64,000 nucleotides of DNA from Oreohelix idahoensis. Lineage: Eukaryota > Mollusca > Gastropoda > Stylommatophora > Oreohelicidae. Shown here piece after piece: positions 12,901 through 24,900 of this stretch (position 1 is its first letter; the number at the start of each line of letters is the position of its first letter). Location of the stretch: NCBI GenBank assembly GCA_024509875.1, contig JAMPIV010008531.1, positions 434,001-498,000 of the forward strand, in the 5' to 3' direction. A program made the position numbers and the translations under genes. The notes beneath the pieces are model-generated. The model made no database searches. It was not told the DNA's origin and worked only from the letters and a program-made list of their open reading frames with translations.

Positions 12901-15900
12901 ATAGGAGCATGACATACCAGGTTTTGAACTTTAAACCCTGTAACTTTATGTAAGAGGCAAACACTCTAACCACTCTGAAAGTTGGATGCATTTTTTTATG
13001 CATAAACCAAAAACAGGATTATCTCTTGTGTGAATTTAATTTCTGTAATCTTCCATTTGCTTCCTGGATCTATCAAGTCTTCTCTTAGATTTCACTTCTA
13101 CTCTCCTAGGTTTTTCCTTTTTCTTCATCTGAAGAGATTCCATTTCATTGATTGCAGGGCTTATTATACTGCTTATATTAATTATGGCAGAACTATGCCA
13201 TCTGTTAAATATCAAGATTTGAGTCGAGCTGTTTTACTTATTTTTCAGGATTTCCCCAATCAAAATTCATAGCCTGTATCCTGAACACAATGCCCAGTTT
13301 ACATTCTTCTGTGGCCTGACAAACATTGCACATAAGGATGAGGTTGAATGGAGAGCCCACTACTTCCGTTCCTGCATAATGAGGCCAAGACCCAGCAACG
13401 AAGACCATTTCAAGGCACTGGTCAAACATATCAGTATGAAGAGAGAGGTTTGTGCTGTTAGACTTTAGTCACTTGAAAGGCTTTTTCCATCTGTTATAGA
13501 AAACTAAGTAGGAAACTAAAGGTCTTCTGTATTAGTCAATACCCTTTAGCTTCCCAAGGAGCTTAGGCCTTCAACAAACATATGCCAGGTCAACCTGTCA
13601 CATGCCATCAGCTCAATGTCTTTCTTTGTCTTCCTCATTATTTTTGTTTCTATCTTCAGTTTTCTTCTCCATATGCTCTTCTATGTGCCTCTACTTCTTT
13701 TACACTGGGGATTCCAGAACATGGATAGCCTGGTAATGCTATTAACATGTTTCCTCAAAGTGTGTCTGTTGCGCACATATTCTTTTGTGGGACGCACAGA
13801 TTACTGTTGACACGCATACAAATGTAAAATGTATTTATTTGTCTGATAAAAAAATATATATCTTTGAATTCACGATTCTCAGTCTAAGGGACAGAACTCA
13901 GATTAGTCGATGTGTATTCATTCTATGAGTTATCTGTTCTTGTATCTTTCCTGAATATCGAACTGGGCGTATGAATCTAGACTTATGTCATATTTTGTGT
14001 CTGGTATAGCCAGAAACAGATTATTCTTGCTGAGGTTTATGCAGGGATGTTTATGATCCGAATCTATGTTTACTCCTTGTCTGTTTGAGACGATTCGGTC
14101 TTATATCGTGTTATCTTTGTTTGTCTATGTCGGACTATTTTCCTTGTACTGTACTTTGGGGTCAACCACTTTCGGCGCATGAAGATACGCTAGAGAGTGC
14201 TTCGGTGATGAAGGAGCCTGGCGGGATGTCATGGCTTTAGACCTGTCCTAAGTCTGTGATCTCTATGATTTATTATGGGAACGAAGATAGTTTCTTCTAG
14301 GACTGTTAGGTCTATGAGTTCCCCAGTGTTGATTCAGTGATGCCAGGAGAGCGTTTGTGTTTGCTAGTGTTTTTCTCATGCCCAGGTAAAAGAACATTTT
14401 ACTGAACTTTTTCGTCCTAGGCTTAATTGGGCAGATGTCTACATTAGGATTAGCCATATCCAGATGTCGGGATGATATGTTACCTAGCAGCACTGTAGAT
14501 GATTGTATGCAGCATTTAAGACGAAAGAATATGCTGATTCTTGTAGAAACATTTGTGTTTATGAACAAAGCTTCTATTGAAGATTTGCTATACATCTGTA
14601 TAGTGAGCGATGCTCAAAAGGGAACCAGAAGCCATTTTGGATTCTAACTTTTGGTCGATCATCAATCAGAGAACGGGGATGCCCCTTATTATCAGGTGAT
14701 GATTAAGAGATCACAGTTATAAAGAAAACCCAATACTGGTGGGTTAACATTATCTTCAGATAGATTTGCTGAACTTTACCTAACGGAATCGTCGCTAGAA
14801 AAGAGGTTCTGTTTAGGAGTCATACTTGAACAGTATTTATCAACTGACACGCTTGGTCAGTAAGGCCTGATGATTATATTGAAACGGTGGAAATCTAAGT
14901 GCTTGTCTACAGATGTTCCATTGTGATGTTATTCAACATGAATGCTAACTTAAGATGGTAGACCATTGATCAACAATATGCTATTTATGTCGACCTATGT
15001 TGCTGTTACACGTACTGTCTAAGTGTGTGCGTCCTATTAAACAGTATGAAACGACCACAGTAGTCCAGCCATCCTTGACTTCCACCTGTGATTGGAGTGA
15101 GTGTCCTGTAAACCTGTCGAACTGTCATCCATTCGCGTTTGTCATTATTGATGTTCACACTCACCCATTGTATCAGAATATACGCACTTAACAGTACACC
15201 TTGTCAGGGCCCCGACAGTTGGTAACCTGACCCATTTACAGAACATTGTGACTGGACGAGCAATATAAAAAAAAAAACAGTCCATGTCAATCTGGTGCAA
15301 GAAACAGCATTTATCAATGTGGTAGGCCAGCTTTCTGGGTCAATCTGCACAGTGGACATTTTGGGAAGTCAGCTACTGAGACCAGTCCGTTTCCTGTGGC
15401 CTGATACGACACACCAGCAGTACTACTCTACAGTCGATGTCAGCATGACCTGCCCTATCGATCGTATGCAGTAAATAGGTCAGCGCTCGTTGAACAGACG
15501 GTGTTTACATAAAACAAACAGCATTACACATCAAAGTTGGAGCATATATTTGACTGTGTTTGCGAAATGTACAGTGCAACTGAAGCGAGAAGTCCTACTT
15601 GTGATTCTTAGGAACTGTAAACAGTGGATTTTCCTGCACTGGCATAGTTTGTGTTGAACGTTAATAATTTAGGCCAGAATTAATTGTTTAATAAAGTACC
15701 ATAATACAGTACCATTATAACTGAGCCTTCTATCTGCAACACATACTATCAGCAACACATTTCATTATATTATATGTATTTATGCAATATGTATATTTAT
15801 GTTTACATGTTTATATGTGATATTTGTGTATATTTCTGTGGGCGGTTGGTGAGGTGACTAGTATAGGGTATACCGAGTCATATTGGTCCTATATTAGTGT

Positions 15901-18900
15901 TCTGTAGGGAGCAATTTTCTTAATTGAAAATTTGCATGCAACATCTGTTGCTATTTTTTGTTAGTTGTGAAGACTGTGCTCATCGTTGTTTTCGTAATAT
16001 TTTTTCTGTTCTTCAGTTTTGTTTTGATTTGTTTGTACTTGTAGATCTACCCTTTTCTAAAATTTAGTTCTGTACACATTTATATTTATACACTGTGACG
16101 TCATTTGTTTTGTTTATTCCCTTGCAGTTGTCATCACAGATTCTGTGATTATTTTCATTGATTTTCCTATTTGATTTCTGCAAATGTTTTCATATTGTCT
16201 TTCTTATTTGTACTTTATGTATGTTGTTGGTTGACATATACTATAAAATATACTTGATCATACACTACTGTAAAGGGCAATTTTTACTATCTTGCAATAT
16301 AATACATTTATATACTTATTATGTTCGCAAATATTTTGGTAAACAAAGTGTTTCCTTTTTAAGTGCTTAAGGAGAAGTCATTTTTGAGTTACTTCCCTTG
16401 AAGGCAGTTCCGTCATCTTCGATCGGACTCCGCGGACGAATTTAGGCCTACTGCGATTTATTCTTTGGCTGGGTAGGAATAGATTATTCTTGCTTCAGTA
16501 TATCTATGGCCTGAATTTATACGTAGTGTTTGTATGAGTAGGACGAGTCTGTCTTATATATGGATATCTTTACATTTCTAAGTCGAACTATGTTGGTTGT
16601 CGCTAGAAAAGGTCAAAGGCTATGCAGCGGAAGTATCGCTAGCAAGGGGTGTGATTCATGGCTGTCATCCTGTCTGGATGTAGAATTTTGATGTAGCCGG
16701 CCTATCGCCGAAAAAGTGATCTATAAGTAGATGGGGAAAAGTGATAGTCATTTAGACATGTTGTATGTACTTTACCCCAGTGTTTATTCTCTTTTGCCAA
16801 GGAATGGCAAAGTTATATTTCGCATAGAAAGGTAAAAACCACAATTTATTATGAACTTGGGCTTCGCCATCGTTGTCGATAAACAGATGCACAGTGGTAC
16901 TTTTGAAAAGAATATTTATTCAAAGGAAGATGACATTCCTATGTATCAGCACTAGATTATATGATATTATTATTCAATTACCTCTATGACAGAAGTTATG
17001 AAGAAATGAGGACATTTAACGAATGACCAATTTTGGTCTGGATCCTATAGTGAGTGAAACTCACGAGAGAAGAACAGCCATGTTGAAATTCATATACTTT
17101 GTATTTATCGAGTGAGAAAAAGGGATGCCTGTACTATCGCTCGATGAACCAAGAGATCACTGCTACATGTGAGAACCCATGTCTGGGATTCCTATATCTT
17201 TATGGAAAAATATATATATTGAACTTTACGTGAAGGGATATTCGCTAGACGAGATTAGGTCTAGGAGCCTTCCTATATATTGGTTATGGTCTGACGTGCC
17301 CAGTCAGTAAAGCCAGATGATTTACATGATGGAACTCTGAATGCTTATTTACGAATGCTCCATTATGATATTTGCCAAGCATGAATGCTAACTTAAGATG
17401 ATATGCCTGTGATCAACATTATGCTGTCTATGTCGACATTTGTTCCTGTAACCATACACGTACTGTCCAAGTGTGCGTCTCATTAAATGTTATAAAAAGA
17501 CCACCGTAGTTCCAGTACTTCTTGAATTCGAACAGTGTGAGTATGAGTGATGTACTACCAACTTGTCAACTCTATCGAATCATTCTACCATTCGCGTTCT
17601 GACATTCATATACACACTCATTGTCTACACTCACATTCTTGTCGGAGCCTCATCACGTTCCAGGACAAGATGACCTGTATGACCAAAACTGTGCTGGGTT
17701 TAATGAGTTGACAATCGTTACACTTTACTACACCAGTCCCAACATCTACATTTATCAACTGGTGGACATTCACGTCATTTAACAAATAAAGCGTGATTCA
17801 ACAACTAGTAGCCAGTATGAGTTAACAACAACAATACAGAGTTTATCAACTACTAGCTATGTAGTGAACTTATGAGAAATAATCAACTGATGACTAATTG
17901 CTGTTACAAGAGGTACACAGTTGATTATACAAGACCTTATTTAAAGGCTTGTTTCCAACAGAGATTGGGATTGTGAGCTAATTAATCAAGTTCATTTAGA
18001 ACTTGTTCCTGTTTACTTGGAAATAGATTACATTATTGTTTCAAGTGATTGCTATCATTATTAGACATCATGTCTACATTGGAATACTTTATTGCACAAG
18101 GGAAATCCCTTGATAAGTCTGGTAAGGAATTAGAGGAGTTTGCAACTGCTCAATTTGCCATGGTATTAAAGTCAGAAGGAAAAAAGCAAAAAGAGGAAAA
18201 TAAATGGAAAGCAGAAGTTGAACAAAAGAAGATAGATGCTGAGAATTTAAGATTGCAGATGCAAGCTGAGGAGAGAAAAGCTGCTGCTGAGGAGAGAAAG
18301 CTTCAAATAGAAGAAAAAAAATTAGAAGCTGAACAAAAAAGATTAGAAAGAGAAGCTGAGGCTGAACAAAAGAGATTAGACAGAGAGGCTGAACAAAAGA
18401 GATTAGACAGAGAAGCTGAAGCCGAGGAGAGAAAGGCAAAAAGAGAACATGAGGAAAAACTGTTAGCATTTGAGTTAGAAAAATTAACATTGACAAATAT
18501 GGGTATTGCTAATCAGTCAACTGGTAATAATGGTAAACCTTTTACTTACAAGGTCAAGGTACCACCGTTCAATCCTTCCAGTGACGATATTACATTCTGG
18601 CTGGATCGTTTTGAACGTTCTTGTCGAACTCATAATGTGGATAAATCACAGTATGCTAACCAGTTGTCAGAAAATTTGAAAGGTGATTCTCTAACTAGTT
18701 TAAGTTTGGTTGAAGAGGCTGACAAGGATAATTATGATGTTATTAGAGCAGCTTTATTGAAAAAATATCAATTAACAGAGGAAGGTTACCGTATTTTGTT
18801 TAAGAAAATGGTACCTGAATCAGGGGTAGAATTCTCAGAATTCATTGCTAGGACACGTCTTACATTTAATCGTTGGATTGAATTGTCCAAAACAGAAAAG

Positions 18901-21900
18901 ACATATGAAGCCCTTTCACACAAATTTCAGGGACCTCAAAACAGGTTTGATAAAAAAGGTAACCATAATAGTTATCAAAACCAAGGTAACCAGTCATTTC
19001 AGGGTTCTTCTGCGAAGAACTGGAGACGAGCTGACAGCCCTCGATACAGAGGTGGTCATAATTATAGAAATTTCCGCAGAGGAAGTCATTATAGAAACTA
19101 TCCAAGCCATCCATCATGGAGACAACAAGACCATAGTTATAGAGATACTCATTATAATGAATATGATAATGGTAACCATGAGAACTATGACTCAAACCCA
19201 AATAGGGGTTACAATAGAGGAAACAATAATGATTACAGAAGCAATAATAATCGAGGTAGATCACAATACAAAAAACATAAATCACATTATCAGGCAAACT
19301 CTGCACAGCAAGAGTCACATGAAGCCTATAAACAGACTAAAGATAATAATGATGCTAATAATATGGCATGTTCCGCTTTTGATTTTGGGAGAGCATCTCA
19401 GTGCCCCCAATGCAAAACATTATTTGAACCAACTACGGTGTCCACTTTAAGTTGTGGCCATCCTCTTCCCGCTCTTCCTGCGTCAGTCGCGCATGATGGA
19501 AGAGGTTATCTTGTCTTACATAAAGGTTTAGTAAATGACAATCCAGTCTCAGTTCTTTTTGATTCTGGATGCACCACAATTGGTGTTAGGCAGTCGCTTG
19601 TAGATCCTTCTCGTGCCACTGGAAAAGTAGTCAAATGTGTAACGTTTAGCGGCACCTTAGAGAAATACTCTACTGCTATCATTAGGATTGCTACTCCTTT
19701 CTTTACAGGAGATGTACACGCATGTCTTCTGCCGAATCCGATCGCTGATCTTATCATCGGTCGTATTCACGGAGTCAAAGAATGCACTCCGCAACAAATT
19801 TCCGGTTGGGAAAAACAAAATATGCAAACTGCTAATGCTGTAGTCACTAGAGCTCAGGCTCTTAATATGCCTCAAACTTCATCTACTGAAGATAATGAAG
19901 TGCATAACCAAGATGATCCCTTGGTAATTTCTCGTGACTCGTTTATAAAACAGCAAGAAGATGATCCAACTCTAAAGAAATTCTTCACTCTTGCAACAAA
20001 AGGTGATCCGAATAAAGATACAAAGCGTAAATCTTGGATTACAATGAAGAATGGCGTACTTGTACGTATGGTGCAAGACTCCGCTAAGTCAAGTCATTCT
20101 CAGATTCTTGTTCCCAAGAATTTGAGAGTTAAAATTTTGCAGCACGCTCATGACTCTCAGTGTGCTGGACATATGGGTTTTTCCCATACAAAGTCAAGAG
20201 TTCTTGCGGCTTTCTTGTGGCCTTTTGTGAACAAAGACATACAGATTTATTGTCGATCTTGTAAAGTATGTCAAGAAGTCAAATCCAAAGGTCCACGCCA
20301 TGCTGCACCTATTCAGGCTGCAGACATCCCTATTCGGCCACTTCAGAAAATGGCGATAGACATCATTGGTCCATTTAAGATCAAATCTGCTAGAGGACAT
20401 CAGTTTATCTTAACGTGTGTGGACATGTGCACACGTTGGCCAGAGGCTATTCCTCTGAAGAGCATTACTACTGCTGACATTGCAGATGCTCTTTAGCTTA
20501 TATTTTCTCGTCTGGGATTCCCCCGGAGAAATATTATCAGACCATGGCACCCAACTAATATCGGATACCATGTCTCAAGTAATGTCTACTCTGCAGATAG
20601 AGAGATCTTTGAGTAGTATCTATCATCCTATGTCCAATGGGATGGTCGAACGGCTAAATAGAACACTCAAAAACTTACTAGGGAAGATAACTGAGAGTAA
20701 TCCTCAAGATTGGGACAGGGTTTTACCCGCGGCCCTCTTCGCTTACAGAGAGGTTCCCAATGAACATACAGGATTTTCTCCCTTTGAACTTGTCTTTGGC
20801 GCGCGACCGCGCGGCCCTATGTCTTTGCTTCATGATCTCATAACCGCTGATAATATTACCGATGACACGAAATCTTCTTATGAATATGTCATCGCGCTAA
20901 GAGAAAAGATTATCGAAGCATGCAAATTGGCAACTTCATCTTCTGAATTTGCTAAGCAGAAAGCAAGACAATTTGCCAATAAGAAAAGAACCTTACGACA
21001 ACTTTGTCCTGGTGACAAAGCATTTGTTTTGCTACCTTGTAGGGAAAACAGACTTCTTATTTCTTGGAAAGGTCCGTATGATATAATCTCGAAAATTTCC
21101 GATGTTGACTACATTGTCGATATTGATGGAAAGCATAAAACCTTCCACATCAATATGCTTACGGAATTCCATGAACGTCCGGATTATTTACAGCCTATTT
21201 TCCAGGCAACGGACGATTCACCAGTCCAACATGGTCATTACTCATCACTGTCTGTAATACAGGATGAGGAAACAAGTTTTTCGGATGTTAATCTTCCGCT
21301 TCCGATGATTCCACTTCATTCTAGTGAATCATGGAAAAGTGTTACTGTCTCTCCTGATTTATCTCTAGGAGAACAGCGACAAGTTTCGGCGATGTTACAA
21401 ACATTTCAGGATGTCCTTACTGACATCCCTGGACAAACTCATGTCATTGAACATGACATTATTCTAACTGACCATAATCATATTAGGGTCAGACCTTATC
21501 CTATCCCTATACATTTTCAAGCACAGGTTGAGAAGGAGTTGGATGAGATGATAGATTTAAAAATAATTGAACCATCCACTTCTGCATATTCTTCGCCGAT
21601 GGTTATTGTTCGAAAAAAAGACAATAACATACGTCTTTGCGTTGACTATCGCAAATTGAATCAAGTTACGAAGTTTGATGCTGAACCTATGCCTTTACTA
21701 GAAGAACTACTTACTAGGCTTTCTAAATCTCATTTTTTCACTAAACTAGATTTGTCTAAAGGATATTGGCAAGTTCCTTTATCTGAACGCGCCAAACCAA
21801 TTACGGCTTTTTCTACACCTAGAGGCCTTTTTCAATGGAATTTCATGCCTTTCGGCCTTATGAACGCACCAGCTACATTCGTACGCATGATGCGTCGAAT

Positions 21901-24900
21901 CCTATCTTATCGGTCAGATGTCATCGTGTACCTAGACGACATCTGTCTTTTCAGCGATACTTGGGAAGATCACTTTTCAGGGTTAGTTGAATTACTATCT
22001 ACTCTACGCGAGTATAACATGACAGCGAAACCCTCTAAAGCCTACATTGGTTTTAGCGAAATTTCTTTCCTAGGCCATCGAGTTGGTCATGGTTTCCTAA
22101 AGACAGAGGACCATAATATCACTAAGATACTTAACATCTCTATTCCTAAGACTAAAAAGCAAGTGCGAAGTCTCTTAGGTCTTATTCAATTTTATGGAAG
22201 ATTCATTCCGAATCTATCCTCTATCATGGCACCTCTTTCTACACTACTAAAGAAAGGGTCGCCTAATATGGTCCACTGGTCACAGGAATGCCAATCCTCT
22301 TTAGATAAGATTAAAAATTTGTTTTCAACGCCACCTATTTTAGTTTTACCTACTACAGATAAGACATTTGTTCTTCGTAGTGACGCTTCATCCACTGGGA
22401 TTGGAGCGGCACTAATGCAAGAGTACTCTGGAACTCTGCATCCTGTAATGTATATCTCCAGAAAACTTAATGCTGCAGAAAGGAATTATTCGGTTTTAGA
22501 CCGCGAACTATATTGGCTATGGTTTGGTCAATACTCAAACTACAAAGATTCCTTCTAGGCGCACATTTCATAGTAGAAACCGATCAGAAAGCTCTTACGG
22601 CTATACAGAGTAAGAATTTGAAGAGCTCGAGGTCTACTCGATATGCAATTGCTCTTCAACCTTTTCATTTTTCGGTACGAGCTATTCGTGGATCAGATAA
22701 TGTGATGGCAGACATTTTGTCTAGATGCCCACATGATTCCACCTAACTGTTGGGTCTTGGACTTCTTAACACTTCCAACTCTACAACAGTTTTTCTTTTC
22801 TATATCAAGATAAATACACATTGTACTTTGTAATATAGTGATTGTATCACTACTATCACTACGTTCATTGATATATATATTCACCGATACTCGTTGATGA
22901 TTTTTCTTTTTTGTCAATCATGTACTTATAGTGCTTAAATATGAAATTGTTATATGCATTGTGTCATTGCCAGCATTGTAGTATACGTTGGTGGCACCTC
23001 CCTGGAAACATGTATGCTTAAGAGAAATGCTTTCTCTGAGAGATTGAGATGTATTCTCACCAGTTGATCTATATTTCGACTTTGCCTTAATTTGGCTTAT
23101 AAATTCCAGATATTTCTCATCTGCGCAGTATTTGTGCGTTGTGAGCCTATTGTATGTTGCTCTCAGATGAAAAAAAAAAATGATTTTCATTTTTTTTTCC
23201 TGGGGGGTGTGGTAGTCTGTTGCGCACATATTCTTTTGTGTGACGCACAGATTACTGTTGACACGCATACAAATGTAAAATGTATTTATTTGTCTGATAA
23301 AAATATATTTATCTTTGAATTCACGATTCTCAGTCTAAGGGACAGAACTCAGATTAGTCGATGTGTATTCATTCTATGAGTTATCTGTTCTTGTATCTTT
23401 CCTGAATATCGAACTGGGCGTATGAATCTAGACTTATGTCATATTTTGTGTCTGGTATAGCCAGAAACAGATTATTCTTGCTGAGGTTTATGCAGGGATG
23501 TTTATGATCCGAATCTATGTTTACTCCTTGTCTGTTTGAGACGATTCGGTCTTATATCGTGTTATCTTTGTATGTCTATGTCGGACTATTTTCCTTGTAC
23601 TGTACTTTGGGGTCAACCACTTTCGGCGCATGAAGATACGTTAGAGAGTGCTTCGGTGATGAAGGAGCCTGGCGGGATGTCATGGCTTTAGACCTGTCCT
23701 AAGTCTGTGATCTCTATGATTTATTATGGGAATGAAGATAGTTTCTTCTAGGACTGTTAGGTCTATGAGTTCCCCAGTGTTGATTCAGTGACGCCAGGAG
23801 AGCGTTTGTGTTTGCTAGTGTTTTTCTCATGCCCAGGTAAAAGAACATTTTACTGAACTTTTTCGTCCTAGGCTTAATTGGGCAGATGTCTACATTAGGA
23901 TTAGCCATATCCAGATGTCGGGATGATATGTTACCTAGCAGCACTGTAGATGATTGTATGCAGCATTTAAGACGAAAGAATATGCTGATTCTTGTAGAAA
24001 CATTTGTGTTTATGAACAAAGCTTCTATTGAAGATTTGCTATACATCTGTATAGTGAGCGATGCTCAAAAGGGAACCAGAAGCCATTTTGGATTCTAACT
24101 TTTTGTCGATCATCAATCAGAGAACGGGGATGCCCCTTATTATCAGGTGATGATGAAGAGATCACAGTTATAAAGAAAACCCAATACTGGTGGGTTAACA
24201 TTATCTTCAGATAGATTTGCTGAACTTTACCTAACGGAATCGTCGCTAGAAAAGAGGTTCTGTTTAGGAGTCATACTTGAACAGTATTTATCAACTGACA
24301 CGCTTGGTCAGTAAGGCCTGATGATTATATTCTTCTTCTTCTTCGATCCTTAACCACCGACCGTCAAAGCAGTCAGTGGCCATCACGCCTAGTGGCGTCT
24401 TGTAGGGCAACAACAAATTGATTCCACTTTGCACGGTCGGTGGCCATCCTTCGTAGTGCCCCAACTCTGGTTCATTCTTTGCATCTCAGCCTCCACAGTC
24501 CTCCACCCTGACATTCCAAAATCCTATTCTTGTGTCCTGTTTTGCGGTCAGGACATCCGTTTTCATGTCAGTGGCTTCCTTTCGGCTTTCACCACTGACA
24601 GTCATACGAGCCACAGACTCCGAATGTCCATCCCGCAGCAAAGTTTGTTCATTTGATGTTGTTTCCGTAACTTCATTATTTTTTTTACATAGACAGGGGT
24701 GTCAGCCCTATGCTAAAACCCCCAACCTGGAGGACCAGGGTACCAGCTTTTGTCTGACCCCTACCCACACAGACCAGTCCAGCTTGGTTGAACCTACCAG
24801 GAGTAAAACTCCCACTGGCATAGCTCTGGGGATTGTCAGGGTACGCAAGCTGCCATACCGCTACAAGGTATAGGTACCATTGATGGCAGGATGATTATAT

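Larger units (their letters stand above)
15317..18069 (+). other. Long untranslated leader of LTR element copy 1
   Basis: Parts of it align with the leader of copy 2, for example the TGACGTCATTTGTT/AGCGTCATTTGTTA block near 16095 and 39310 and the CCCACAGAGATTGGG-like block just before gag. It carries an extra diverged LTR-like segment (16400-17760). No protein gene is visible. Confidence 0.7.

Noticed and set aside
14263..14647. Open frames of 110 and 70 codons in the LTR, repeated at 23714-24098
   Set aside because: They lie in the LTR, overlap on opposite strands, and are preserved only because the LTRs are duplicates.
18866..19318. Open minus-strand frame in copy 1
   Set aside because: It is the antisense of the Asn/Tyr/Arg-rich nucleocapsid-like region, without family signature.
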